Positions 30,258 to 38,413 of a DNA stretch of 64,000 nt are shown here, piece after piece; position 1 is the first letter of the stretch; every line of letters starts with the position of its first letter. The DNA comes from Pseudoduganella violaceinigra DSM 15887 (lineage in GTDB: Bacteria > Pseudomonadota > Gammaproteobacteria > Burkholderiales > Burkholderiaceae_D). Location of the stretch: NCBI RefSeq assembly GCF_000425385.1, contig NZ_KE384362.1, positions 4,713-68,712 on the forward strand, read 5' to 3'. Under the pieces are notes generated by a model that saw nothing but the letters and a program-made list of their open reading frames with translations, was not told the DNA's origin and did not search any database. Both the position numbers and the translations under genes were made by a program.

Positions 30258-31307
30258 TCAGTCCGATGCGTGCTGCCAGCAGGTGTGCGCCCGTATCCCA
30301 AAATACGCGGCGCCGCCAAAGCAGAACAGGCTGGCCAGCAGGTATACCGGGACCAGCTTGACGGATTCGACCGACCACCCGGTCCATCCGAATATCGGGG
30401 TAAGTCCGCCCCACAGCAAGGCAAGCGCCATTAGCAGCAACTTCGCGCACCGGAAAGCCTGGACTGCAAAGCCACCGCCAACGGCACGATAGGGGCGCTG
30501 CCCTGCCCGCGCCTTACCCGCATTGGCACTGCGTTGCTGCAGTCCACCCACCGTGCGGAACGCACTCGCAATCATCGCTCGCCAGGTGGATGGCTTGGCT
30601 TGTCTGCCCGGCATCGCCACGTAAACATACTTGCTGTCGGCCCAGGCGTGGCAACCAGGCGGACGCCACGTCACCTCCCGGCCGGTGATGGACGCAGGGA
30701 TTGCTGCAAGAATGAAGGTGGTCTTAGCTTGGCCATGGCCATCCGCCATCAAACCGAATTGGTCGTGGGCTACTTCTACGATCATGTAGGGAGCACCATC
30801 CTGCTCGCCTTCAATCGCCCACAGCGGCTCGCAATCGTCAAGATCAAGCCTGCCCCACAATGGGTCCGGGAACGAATCCAGAAAGCCAGGCCCGATGTCG
30901 ACTTCACGTGGCTTCGCCTCGCTTTCGAAGTCATCGCGCTCTCGCGCAACGGATTGCTCCTTGCGCACAGTCGACCAAGCCAGGCAGGAAAATGCGGCAA
31001 CCACTGCCAGCCCAAACAATCCGGGCACGCCCGCAATCAGCGGGAACAAACCGCCCAGCACCAGGATTGCAATGTACCTGCTCGTCGTCTCGATCCGGCG
31101 CAAGATCGCGCCAAGGATCAAGCTGGCCGGCACCATCACAGCAAAAAACGTGATTGGCCCCATGAACATGAGGAGGAACAGGAGTTCGCCGCGCTGCCCC
31201 GGCCCACGGAATATCGCCATCGAGGGCCAAAGGCCATACAGCGAAGCGATGGCGGTGGCGGCGCCGGTCCATAGCGGATTAAGCGGGGAAAGTTCGCTGG
31301 TCTTCAA
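30258..31307 (-). CDS. multi-pass membrane protein of unknown function
   Basis: 349 residues. Two hydrophobic blocks lie near residues 40-75 and 80-112 and two near the C-terminus (LLLMALALLWGGLTPIFGW and LVPVYLLASLFCFGGAAYFG). Between them is a soluble segment of about 170 residues with HAWADSKYVYVAMPGRQAKP. I recognise no family. Convergent with the pirin gene and divergent from the next small gene. Codon use looks like the neighbouring genes, so I take it as real. Confidence 0.65.
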   Translation of the reverse strand: MKTSELSPLNPLWTGAATAIASLYGLWPSMAIFRGPGQRGELLFLLMFMGPITFFAVMVPASLILGAILRRIETTSRYIAILVLGGLFPLIAGVPGLFGLAVVAAFSCLAWSTVRKEQSVARERDDFESEAKPREVDIGPGFLDSFPDPLWGRLDLDDCEPLWAIEGEQDGAPYMIVEVAHDQFGLMADGHGQAKTTFILAAIPASITGREVTWRPPGCHAWADSKYVYVAMPGRQAKPSTWRAMIASAFRTVGGLQQRSANAGKARAGQRPYRAVGGGFAVQAFRCAKLLLMALALLWGGLTPIFGWTGWSVESVKLVPVYLLASLFCFGGAAYFGIRAHTCWQHASD

Positions 31308-31442
31308 TTTTTTCTATAGCCAAAACAATCGCATGCTGGCAGTTAGGGGCGCCCCGGCAGTATACCTGCACGGTGCCACTGGACCATTGCTGCAGGGGTG
31401 GAATGAGCACGGGGCACACGCTGCTTAAGCAGTGGCGGTACA

Positions 31443-31919
31443 ATGTCCGCCATGAGCTCTGTGATCCTTGATTGGTTGAAGAAGCTGAGCCACGCGCTTG
31501 GCTTCGACACCGCCGACTCCTTCCCTCCCGGCCATCAGTACGCACGTACCCGCTGGGCCGGGGCATATTTCGACATCCCGTCCGACACCAGGCCGGACGA
31601 TATTGAACGCCGCCTGTGCGACGCCATTGCCAATACGCCCCTGGTCTTCGCCCACATCGAAAATCCCACGCCGCGCATGCAACGCGTACTGATCGAGCTG
31701 ATCGAGCGGCGCCTGAGCCAGAACCATGAACGGGAAGCGGTCCAATTGGCCGCGCTGCTAATCCGCGCATACGCCAGCCCGCATATCATCGAGGCCATGC
31801 CGGGCCTGCGCCGCACGATCGATGCGACCGAGGGCTACGAGGCCCCGGCCCGCGTCAGGACGCTATTTGCCTTCCTGACCGATACCCATAACGATAACGT
31901 TATCGAAATGCGCAGCTAG
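31443..31919 (+). CDS. hypothetical cytoplasmic protein
   Basis: 158 residues, or 155 from the second ATG at 31452; no strong SD decides between them. No signal peptide or TM segment. Amphipathic helical content with ERRLCDAIANTP and ERRLSQNHEREAVQLAALL suggests an all-alpha protein. I recognise no family. It stands alone between a divergent membrane-protein gene and a palindromic repeat. Confidence 0.55.
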   Translation: MSAMSSVILDWLKKLSHALGFDTADSFPPGHQYARTRWAGAYFDIPSDTRPDDIERRLCDAIANTPLVFAHIENPTPRMQRVLIELIERRLSQNHEREAVQLAALLIRAYASPHIIEAMPGLRRTIDATEGYEAPARVRTLFAFLTDTHNDNVIEMRS

Positions 31920-32013
31920 TCCTGGGGATGTCGCTCAAGTCCGGGCGAATTCTGCGCCCCAGCGCCCAATCACGAACATGCGTGCGGCCGCTTGGGCCAG
32001 GGCCTGGGCGCTA

Positions 32014-32116
32014 AGAGGCCGTTTCAAAATGGGCGTGGCTAGGCGCAGCGACGAAGGCAGTGCGCCTGCACGGCAAGGAGCTGCAACAACGCCATGGCCA
32101 TTTTGAAACGGCCTCT
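32014..32116. repeat. long palindromic intergenic repeat (19-bp perfect terminal inverted repeat)
   Basis: AGAGGCCGTTTCAAAATGG at 32014-32032 is repeated exactly in inverse at 32098-32116, and pairing continues imperfectly inward for about eight more bases. The arms enclose about 65 bases. It begins at the stop codon of the acyltransferase gene. No transposase is present. It looks like a non-autonomous palindromic unit or MITE-like element of the kind scattered through betaproteobacterial genomes; it could also act as a transcription terminator, although there is no T-run. Confidence 0.7.
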
Positions 32117-33287
32117 AAGCGGGAACAGGGACGCTGCCGGCAGTTTCCGCATGTGTTCTCCGTTTGGTATTGGACGGGATAAAGCGATCGCGCAATTTCA
32201 TGAACGGCGTTTCGACCGCAAAATATAGCAGCCAGCCTGCCAGGAGGCTGGCGCCGATCATGACGGCGATCGATTCGGGGTCGATCGGCTCCCAATGGTC
32301 GGCCAGTAGGATGCACAGCTGCTTGTGGGTCAGGTAGATCGAATACGACCAGACGGCGATGGCGCCCATGCCAGGAATGCGCGTGCGGTTCAGCAGCGAT
32401 CCTTCGCTCAAGGCCGCCACCAGCAGGGTGGCGAACGCCAGGCCAAGCAAGGGATAGCCGAAAACGCTCATCTTCCAGCTGAAGTGGTTTTCCAGGAACA
32501 GCTTGAAGACCAGGGCAGTCAGCCCCACGCCAGCCGCCAGCATCCAGTTCCCGTGCCGGGTCAAGCCCTTCCACAAAGAGGGATGGAAGTTGCGCAGCAT
32601 GGCCAGCGCGACGCCGGCCAGCAGTTCGTCGAAGCGCGTCAGCGTCGAGTAATAGATCAGGGTGTAAAAAGCGCGGCTTCCATGCTCATGCAAGTCCATC
32701 TGCGACACCCACAATCCGTTGCGCAGCCACATGCCCGCTCCCACCGCCGATGCCAGCGCAGCCCAGCCCAGCGCCAGGGCGATCCGGCGCCGTACCAGCG
32801 CATAGGCGCCGCCCTGCCCGGCCGCAATGGCGGCAATGGCGAACACGATCGGCGGCAGCAGCAGGTAGAACTGCTCTTCCACGCACAGCGACCAGGCGTG
32901 GGAGAACATCGTGCCCGGCTTGAGATTGATATTCAGCGTGAAGGTCAGATACTTCCACCACGGCGCGTGCGGCGAATTGCCCGCCCAATACGGCCACCAG
33001 GCATACAGCGCCAGCACCGCCAGGTAGGCCGGCAAGGTGCGCAGCAGGCGGCGCGCATAGAAGTTCGGCAGCGACAGCCCCGGTCCACGCAGGGCGGAAA
33101 ACACCTGGTTGCCGATCAAATAGCCGGAAAGCGCGAAGAACAGATCCACGCCCGCCCAGCCGATTTCGCTGACCCAGCCAAAAGTGGGCTGGCGGCTGAC
33201 GAAGCCCATATAGTGGTTGGCAAACACCAGCATGATGGCGAGCGCGCGTAAGGTGTCCAGTCCATGGATGCGGGAAGATCGATTCAT
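32115..33287 (-). CDS. acyltransferase-3 family membrane protein
   Basis: 390 residues with about ten hydrophobic segments. The N-terminus RIHGLDTLRALAIMLVFANH has the family's R-x10-H arrangement, and WAGVDLFFALSGYLIG and AWSLCVEEQFYLLLP are diagnostic. These inner-membrane enzymes transfer acetyl or other acyl groups to sugars of O-antigen, exopolysaccharide or peptidoglycan. The acceptor cannot be told here because no glycan cluster is adjacent. The TAG stop lies inside the palindromic repeat. Divergent from the desuccinylase-like gene with 56 bases between starts. Confidence 0.9.
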   Translation of the reverse strand: MNRSSRIHGLDTLRALAIMLVFANHYMGFVSRQPTFGWVSEIGWAGVDLFFALSGYLIGNQVFSALRGPGLSLPNFYARRLLRTLPAYLAVLALYAWWPYWAGNSPHAPWWKYLTFTLNINLKPGTMFSHAWSLCVEEQFYLLLPPIVFAIAAIAAGQGGAYALVRRRIALALGWAALASAVGAGMWLRNGLWVSQMDLHEHGSRAFYTLIYYSTLTRFDELLAGVALAMLRNFHPSLWKGLTRHGNWMLAAGVGLTALVFKLFLENHFSWKMSVFGYPLLGLAFATLLVAALSEGSLLNRTRIPGMGAIAVWSYSIYLTHKQLCILLADHWEPIDPESIAVMIGASLLAGWLLYFAVETPFMKLRDRFIPSNTKRRTHAETAGSVPVPA

Positions 33288-33343
33288 GCGCGCATTTTAC
33301 CTGCGCTAGAATATTGGCCACTTATTCGCTTCTAGGGAACAGC

Positions 33344-34306
33344 ATGACCGACGCCAGCCAACTGCATTTCAAATCTGTCAACTACACCGGCCAGCGCAAA
33401 GGCCGCCGCCTGATCGTCACGGGCGCCGTGCACGGTAACGAAACCTGCGGTACCAAAGGGATCCTGCGCGTGATGGAACAGTTGGACAAAGGCGAGCTGC
33501 GCATCCTGAACGGCAGCGTGACCTTCGTCCCGGTCACCAATCCGCTGGCCTACCAGAAAGGCGAGCGCTCCGGCGACCGCAACCTGAACCGCAACCTGTT
33601 CCCGACCGAAAATCCGCAGGACTTCGAAGACCGCATCGCCAACTGGCTGTGCCCCCTGCTCGGCCAGCACGAAATCCTGCTGGACCTGCACTCATTCAAC
33701 GCCCAGAGCCAGCCTTTTGTGATGGTCGGCCCGCGCAATAACGACGGCGCCCTGCAACCCTTCCAGCACGAAGCCGAGGAGCGCGCCATGGCCCGCATCC
33801 TGGGCGTCAAGCGCTTCGTCGACGGCTGGATGGCCACCTACGGCGCCGGCGTGCAGCGCCGCCTGCGCAACGACAGCGAAGTGCAGACCGTCCTCAAATA
33901 CGGCGTCGGCACCACCGAATACATGCGCAGCACCGGCGGCATGGCCCTGACCCTGGAATGCGGCCAGCACGCCGACCCGCAAGCGCCGGACGTGGCCTAC
34001 CGCGCCATCATGAACACCCTGGCCCATTTCGGCCTGATCGACGCGCCGAAGCCGCAGCCGATCGCGCTGGACGACATGGAATACCTGTCGATGGTCGAGG
34101 TGCACGACAAGCTCGCCACTGGCGACGCCTTCAGCCGCACCTGGTCCAGCTTCGACCGCCTGAAGACTGGCGACGAAATCGGCCGCCGCGCCGATGGCAG
34201 TGCCGTGCTGGCCCCCTTCGACGCCTATATGTTGTTCCCAGACGTCAATGCCAAGCCAAACGCCGAATGGTTCTATCTGGCGAAAGTAAGCGACGCTTTC
34301 GTCTGA
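33344..34306 (+). CDS. succinylglutamate desuccinylase/aspartoacylase family zinc hydrolase
   Basis: 320 residues from ATG 33344 (AGGGAA nine bases upstream; -10-like TAGAAT at 33307-33312). The M14-like zinc site is visible: GAVHGNETCG supplies His and Glu, and LLDLHSF the second His. GDRNLNRNLFP is the substrate-binding signature. Members deacylate N-acyl amino acids such as succinylglutamate or N-acetylaspartate; without ast genes nearby the substrate stays open. Cytoplasmic, no signal peptide. Confidence 0.87.
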   Translation: MTDASQLHFKSVNYTGQRKGRRLIVTGAVHGNETCGTKGILRVMEQLDKGELRILNGSVTFVPVTNPLAYQKGERSGDRNLNRNLFPTENPQDFEDRIANWLCPLLGQHEILLDLHSFNAQSQPFVMVGPRNNDGALQPFQHEAEERAMARILGVKRFVDGWMATYGAGVQRRLRNDSEVQTVLKYGVGTTEYMRSTGGMALTLECGQHADPQAPDVAYRAIMNTLAHFGLIDAPKPQPIALDDMEYLSMVEVHDKLATGDAFSRTWSSFDRLKTGDEIGRRADGSAVLAPFDAYMLFPDVNAKPNAEWFYLAKVSDAFV

Positions 34307-34345
34307 CAAGCATGCGCCATACAATTGCGGTAACGGGAGAAGAAG

Positions 34346-35137
34346 ATGCGAACAAGCCCGATGACCGCGATGGCGATGGCGCAGCTGCTGGCTGCGGCGC
34401 TGCCGTGCGCGGCTGCGAACGAGGATGTCCTGGTCCTGCACGCCATGGGCCAGGAAAGCCTCCCTCCCAAGTGGCTGCTCAGCGACGGCCAAGCGGCTGG
34501 CCTGTGTCCGGACATCCTGGCCGCCATTGCGCGGCTTGAGCCGCGCCTGCGTTTCACCGGGCAGCAGGAATTCCGCTCCGTACTCGTGATCGAACAGGGC
34601 CTGCTCAGCGGCAGTGTGCACGTCGCCTGTGCCCTGCTGGATACCGCCACACGGCGCGAAATCGCCGATCCGGTCGAACAGCCTTTGTATATTTCCCGCC
34701 AGCGACTGGCGGCGGCGGCCGGCGATACCGCCGTGGTGAATAACCTGGACGACCTGGCCCGCCTCAAACCATTAGTCAATACCTCGCGCGGCGCAGCGTA
34801 TATCGATTTTCTGCGCGACCGCGGCATCGAGGTGGACGATAGCACTGGCGCCAACCTGACCAACCTGAAAAAAATCCTGGCTGGCCACGGGCGCTTTTTC
34901 TATATGAACGAACTGACCCTGCACTGGCTGATACGCGAGAACAAGCTACAGGACAAAATCAAGCTGATGCCGGCGGTGCTGAAGGCAGATCCGCTGTATC
35001 TGTGGGTGAGCAAGAAAGCCCCGCCCCAGGCCTTCGCCATGCTCGCCAACGCGATCGGCAGGCTGCAGGACAGCGGCGAGCTGGCGCGCATTTACGCGCG
35101 CTGGGCCGGCGAGTCGGGCGTGCGCGCGACGAATTAG
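34346..35137 (+). CDS. periplasmic solute-binding protein, SBP family 3-like
   Basis: 263 residues with a signal peptide (MRTSPMTAMAMAQLLAAALP). The body follows the two-lobe family 3 pattern, with VNTSRGAAYIDFLRDRGIEV in the hinge/second lobe and a C-terminal GELARIYARWAG, typical of amino-acid-binding proteins. No permease or ATPase gene is adjacent, so it may be an orphan receptor or a stand-alone family 3-like protein of the type common in Oxalobacteraceae. GGGAGAAG precedes the ATG. The stop overlaps the convergent SMR gene by four bases. Confidence 0.75.
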   Translation: MRTSPMTAMAMAQLLAAALPCAAANEDVLVLHAMGQESLPPKWLLSDGQAAGLCPDILAAIARLEPRLRFTGQQEFRSVLVIEQGLLSGSVHVACALLDTATRREIADPVEQPLYISRQRLAAAAGDTAVVNNLDDLARLKPLVNTSRGAAYIDFLRDRGIEVDDSTGANLTNLKKILAGHGRFFYMNELTLHWLIRENKLQDKIKLMPAVLKADPLYLWVSKKAPPQAFAMLANAIGRLQDSGELARIYARWAGESGVRATN

Positions 35138-35454
35138 TGGGCCGAGAGCAGTTTCAAGCCGGCGATGCCCGCCACGATCATGGCGATGCAGGCGATGCGC
35201 GCCATGCCGGCCGGTTCGTTCATCATCATGATGCCCCAGATGACCGTGCCGATGGTGCCGATGCCGGTCCAGACGGCGTAGGCCGTGCCCAGCGGCAGCG
35301 CGCGCAGCGCCAGTCCAAGCAGGATCACGCTGCCGGCCATGGCGGACAGGGTAATGGCGCTCGGCACCAGCCTGGTGAAACCTTCGGTGTATTTGAGTCC
35401 AACGGCCCAGACGACTTCCAGCAGTCCGGCGAGTAACAGAACGATCCAATGCAT
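35134..35454 (-). CDS. gdx: SMR-family guanidinium exporter, SugE/Gdx type
   Basis: 106 residues from ATG 35454 (GGGAGAG five bases upstream); the frame extends to 35472, but that start lies ahead of the SD. Four TM helices are visible, beginning MHWIVLLLAGLLEVVWAVGL, with the membrane Glu of LLEVVWA used by SMR proteins for proton coupling. The segment LPLGTAYAVWTGIGTIGTV is the SMR signature. The GLEVVWA...KYTEGF pattern and the guanidine riboswitch upstream point to the Gdx (SugE) subtype, which exchanges guanidinium for protons in the inner membrane, rather than a broad EmrE-type pump. Confidence 0.9.
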   Translation of the reverse strand: MHWIVLLLAGLLEVVWAVGLKYTEGFTRLVPSAITLSAMAGSVILLGLALRALPLGTAYAVWTGIGTIGTVIWGIMMMNEPAGMARIACIAMIVAGIAGLKLLSAH

Positions 35455-35474
35455 GGTGCTCTCCCAAGTCACGA

Positions 35475-35524
35475 CGGGGTCGTCCCCGCCTGGCTCCCTG
35501 GTCTTGCGGCGGGGTCGTCCCCGC
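35475..35524 (-). promoter_or_regulatory. guanidine-II riboswitch (mini-ykkC), two ACGA-loop hairpins
   Basis: On the minus strand two hairpins with the same core GGGG-ACGA-CCCC lie at 35524-35509 and 35488-35475, separated by about 20 bases. Two stem-loops with ACGR tetraloops are the defining mark of the guanidine-II class. The proximal hairpin is about 11 bases from the SD (GGGAGAG) of the Gdx gene, so ligand binding probably frees the ribosome-binding site. The match of element and target gene makes the call strong. Confidence 0.88.
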
Positions 35525-35578
35525 AGGAGAAGGCCGACAGTATATCATTGGGGGTCCAAATTTTCAGGGAGCCATACA

Positions 35579-35938
35579 ATGCTACTGTCCGCGCAGATCG
35601 CCGTTGCCATCGTCCTGCTGATCCACGTCTATATCGTCCTGCTGGAAACCGTCTTCTTCGATACCCGCGGCCGCCGGGTGTTCGGCCTGTCGGCGGAAAA
35701 GGCGGCCATCGTCAAGCCGGCCATGTCGAACCAGGGCTGCTATAACGGCTTCCTGGTTGCCGCCCTGGCCGTGGGACTGCTGCATGGCGAACCCGCCGTC
35801 CGCTCGGCCTTCGTCACTTACGGCTTGCTGTGCGTCGCCGTCGCCGGCATCTGGGGTGGACTGACCGTCAGCCGCCGCATCATCTTCGTCCAGACCGTAC
35901 CTGCCATGCTGGCCCTGGCGCTTTATCGATTGGCATAA
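35579..35938 (+). CDS. DUF1304 family small membrane protein
   Basis: 119 residues from ATG 35579, with AGGGAG eight bases upstream. Four hydrophobic segments; the start SAQIAVAIVLLIHVYIVLLE and the NQGCYNGFLVAALAVGLL segment are the DUF1304 pattern. Function of the family is unknown. Divergent from the guanidine riboswitch/gdx unit, whose leader lies within 55 bases, and upstream of the ArsR-OYE operon. Confidence 0.85.
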   Translation: MLLSAQIAVAIVLLIHVYIVLLETVFFDTRGRRVFGLSAEKAAIVKPAMSNQGCYNGFLVAALAVGLLHGEPAVRSAFVTYGLLCVAVAGIWGGLTVSRRIIFVQTVPAMLALALYRLA

Positions 35939-35967
35939 AATCAAGCCTTGTATTCCATCGTCATGCA

Positions 35968-35999
35968 CCGATATACGAATCGGAATTTTCCGATATAAT
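35968..35999 (+). promoter_or_regulatory. promoter and ArsR-type operator of the arsR-OYE operon
   Basis: A consensus -10 TATAAT lies at 35994-35999. Overlapping and upstream are alternating half-sites CCGAT (35968-35972), ATCGGAA (35979-35985) and TTCCGAT (35988-35994); the last two form a 7-bp inverted repeat around TT. A dyad over the core promoter suggests autorepression by the ArsR protein. The -10 covers the in-frame ATG at 35998, which therefore cannot be the translation start; ATG 36019 is left with a leader of only about 13 bases. Confidence 0.6.
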
Positions 36000-36018
36000 G
36001 ATCGTGAAACACCGAAAT

Positions 36019-36327
36019 ATGACCAACTCTATTGACATTGATGCAATCCACAAGGCCCTGGCCAATCCGGTCCGGCGCCAGATCCTGTCCTGGCTGAAGG
36101 AGCCGCAAGCCCACTTCAGCGAGCAAACCGCTCCCCTGTCGCTGGGCGTCTGCGCGGGCATGATCGACAAGCAGTCCGGCCTGTCCCAATCGACGGTGTC
36201 GGGCCACCTCGCCATCCTGCAGAAATCGGGGCTGGTGACGGTGCAGCGGATCGGCCAGTGGAATTTCTTCAAACGCAATGAGGAGGTCATCCTTCAATTT
36301 ATTGAGCATGAGAGGAATACCCTATGA
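36019..36327 (+). CDS. ArsR-family winged-helix repressor
   Basis: 102 residues from ATG 36019. HKALANPVRRQILSWLK is the ArsR start, and the recognition helix region is QSGLSQSTVSGHLAILQKSGLV. No CVC metal motif is seen; a single Cys sits in LGVCAGM, so it may sense thiol-reactive or electrophilic compounds rather than arsenite. The stop overlaps the old yellow enzyme start (ATGA), so the pair is translationally coupled. It probably represses its own operon through the dyad upstream. Confidence 0.88.
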   Translation: MTNSIDIDAIHKALANPVRRQILSWLKEPQAHFSEQTAPLSLGVCAGMIDKQSGLSQSTVSGHLAILQKSGLVTVQRIGQWNFFKRNEEVILQFIEHERNTL

Positions 36328-37379
36328 GCACCCTGTTCGACCCCATCACCATCGGCGCGCTGACCCTGAAAAACCGCGTCATCATGGCGCCCCTCACCCG
36401 CTCGCGCGCCATCGGCGGCAAGCGCGTACCGAACGCCCTGATGGCCGAATACTATGCGCAGCGCTCCAGCGCGGGCCTGATCATCAGCGAAGCCACTTCC
36501 GTCACGCCGCAGGGCGTAGGCTATGAAAACACGCCGGGCATCTGGTCCGACGAACAGGTCGACGGCTGGAAACTGGTGACCGAGGCGGTGCATGCCAAGG
36601 GCGGCAAGATCGTCTTGCAGCTGTGGCACGTGGGCCGCATCTCCGATCCGAGCCTGCTGGACGGGGAAGCGCCGGTCGCGCCGAGCGCTATCGCCGCCAA
36701 TGGCAGTGTGAGCCTGCTGCGCCCCGTGCGCGCCTATCCTGTGCCGCGCGCCCTGGATACCGCCGAAATCGCCGGCGTGGTCGAGGCTTACCGCAAAGGC
36801 GCCGAGAATGCGAAGAAAGCCGGTTTCGACGGTGTGGAAATCCACGGCGCCAACGGCTACCTGCTGGACCAGTTCCTGCAGGATTCGACCAACCAGCGCC
36901 AGGACCAGTACGGCGGCAGCATCGAAAACCGTGCACGCCTGATGCTGGAAGTAACCGACGCCGTGATCGGCGTCTGGGGCGCGGACCGCGTCGGCATGCA
37001 CCTGGCCCCGCGCCGCGATACGCACGATATGGGTGATTCGACGCCGGCCGAGACCTTCGCCTATGTGGCGCGGGAACTGGGCAAGCGTGGCGTGGCCTTC
37101 ATCGCCGCCCGTGAAGCCGTCGGCGAAGATTCCTTGGGCCCGCTGCTCAGGCGTGAGTTCGGCGGCGTGTACATCGCCAATGAGAAGTTCGACGTGGCGG
37201 GCGCGCAAGCGGCGCTGGCGGAAGGCCGGGCCGATGCAATCGCCTGGGGCAAAGACTTCATCGCGAATCCGGACCTGCCGCGCCGCCTGCAGACCGGCGC
37301 CGCGCTGAACGCCCAACGCCCGGAATTCTTCTACGCCCCGTCGGCGGAGGGTTATACCGACTATCCAGCGCTGGCATAA
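36324..37379 (+). CDS. old yellow enzyme family alkene reductase (NemA/XenB-like)
   Basis: 351 residues in the FMN TIM barrel. LKNRVIMAPLTRSRA is the N-terminal FMN segment, QLWHVGRIS lies in the family's H-x2-R region, VEIHGANGYLLDQFLQDSTN carries the active-site His-Asn pair and YGGSIENRARL the phosphate region. Such enzymes reduce activated alkenes, N-ethylmaleimide or nitro-esters with NAD(P)H. The four-base overlap with the ArsR gene and shared operator suggest induction by electrophiles, as in nemRA, though that system uses a TetR-type regulator. Confidence 0.92.
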   Translation: MSTLFDPITIGALTLKNRVIMAPLTRSRAIGGKRVPNALMAEYYAQRSSAGLIISEATSVTPQGVGYENTPGIWSDEQVDGWKLVTEAVHAKGGKIVLQLWHVGRISDPSLLDGEAPVAPSAIAANGSVSLLRPVRAYPVPRALDTAEIAGVVEAYRKGAENAKKAGFDGVEIHGANGYLLDQFLQDSTNQRQDQYGGSIENRARLMLEVTDAVIGVWGADRVGMHLAPRRDTHDMGDSTPAETFAYVARELGKRGVAFIAAREAVGEDSLGPLLRREFGGVYIANEKFDVAGAQAALAEGRADAIAWGKDFIANPDLPRRLQTGAALNAQRPEFFYAPSAEGYTDYPALA

Positions 37380-37390
37380 GCCCATAACAG

Positions 37391-37421
37391 CGGTAAGGCG
37401 GAGTCGGACCCCGCCTTGCCG
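37391..37421. terminator. bidirectional terminator-like hairpin between convergent genes
   Basis: GGTAAGGCGG (37392-37401) pairs with CCGCCTTGCC (37411-37420) with one G-T pair, extended by a C-G pair, around a nine-base loop. It lies in the 44-base gap between the convergent OYE and metallo-hydrolase genes. Only a short T-run follows on the plus strand. Confidence 0.55.
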
Positions 37422-37423
37422 GT

Positions 37424-38362
37424 TTAGCGCGGCACCGAATAGTTCACAGGATAGAACTCATACCCCTTGCCCTCCGCCCGCAGATGCCCGATTGCCGGAA
37501 ACGGCAAATGCGCCGCCCCCATCCAATACCCCTGCTTCGCCGCCTCGGCAAACGCCGCCTTGCGCTGCGCCATGGCCGCCTTCGAATCGCTGTCAAACTG
37601 AATGGTCACGCCCGGATCAGGGAACTGCACCGCCGCGTTATGCATCAAGTCGCCGATCAGCACCAGCTTCTGCCCCTTGCTCTCCACCACATAGGTGGTA
37701 TGCCCCGGCGTATGGCCAAAGCTTGAACTCGCGCGCACACCGGGCACCAGCTCGGTATTGCCGTCGAACGGCTTCACCTTGCCCGCATAACCCGACACCG
37801 AGCTGATCGGGCCCTGGAAATTACCCTTCGCATCGCCGCTGGCCTTTTCCAGGTTCTCCTTGCTCAGGAAATACTCCGCGTCGCGCTTATCCATGCGCAC
37901 CACGGCATTCGGGAAGAGCGGCTTGTCCTGCGCGCCCAGGCCGCCGACGTGGTCGCCGTGCAGGTGGGTGATGTAGATCTCGTCGACCTGCTCCGGCTCA
38001 TAACCGGCAGCCTTCAGGCTCTTCACCAGGTTGCCCAAGGTCGGGCCGAACAGGCCGCCGGCACCGGTGTCGATCAGCACCAGCTTGGCGCCGGTATTGA
38101 CCAGGAAGGCATTGACCGAGGTTTCCACCGGCGTCTTCAGGAAGTTCTCTCCCAGCGCCTTGATTGTCTTGTCAGGCTTCTGGTGCAGCAGCTTTTCCAT
38201 CGGCAGGTCAATAGTGCCGTCGTTCAGCACCGTGACTTCAAAGTCGCCTAGCGCCATGCGGTAAAAGCCGGGCGCCTGGCTCTTGGCCATCGGTGCGGCG
38301 GCGTGGGCGGCGCCGGCAACGGCGGCGAAAGCAAACGGTACGGCGAGCTTTTTCAGGAACAT
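37424..38362 (-). CDS. exported metallo-beta-lactamase-fold hydrolase
   Basis: 312 residues with a signal peptide (MFLKKLAVPFAFAAVAGAAHA). The zinc motif HLHGDHVGGL lies near residue 130, with a further SFGHTPGHT histidine and LIGDLMHN aspartate, the usual dinuclear set. It resembles the periplasmic lactonase/MBL proteins rather than true beta-lactamases. A GGGAG precedes the ATG. It follows the amyloid-like operon by 51 bases on the same strand, but the gap allows its own promoter, so I treat it as separate. Confidence 0.87.
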   Translation of the reverse strand: MFLKKLAVPFAFAAVAGAAHAAAPMAKSQAPGFYRMALGDFEVTVLNDGTIDLPMEKLLHQKPDKTIKALGENFLKTPVETSVNAFLVNTGAKLVLIDTGAGGLFGPTLGNLVKSLKAAGYEPEQVDEIYITHLHGDHVGGLGAQDKPLFPNAVVRMDKRDAEYFLSKENLEKASGDAKGNFQGPISSVSGYAGKVKPFDGNTELVPGVRASSSFGHTPGHTTYVVESKGQKLVLIGDLMHNAAVQFPDPGVTIQFDSDSKAAMAQRKAAFAEAAKQGYWMGAAHLPFPAIGHLRAEGKGYEFYPVNYSVPR

Positions 38363-38413
38363 CGGATCTCCCTCTTGTTAGTTGCCAAAACACTAGATTA
38401 GCGTAAACAGCAA

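Noticed and set aside
35998..36018. Earlier in-frame ATG for the ArsR protein
   Set aside because: It lies within the TATAAT -10 element, so it would not be in the transcript; no SD precedes it.
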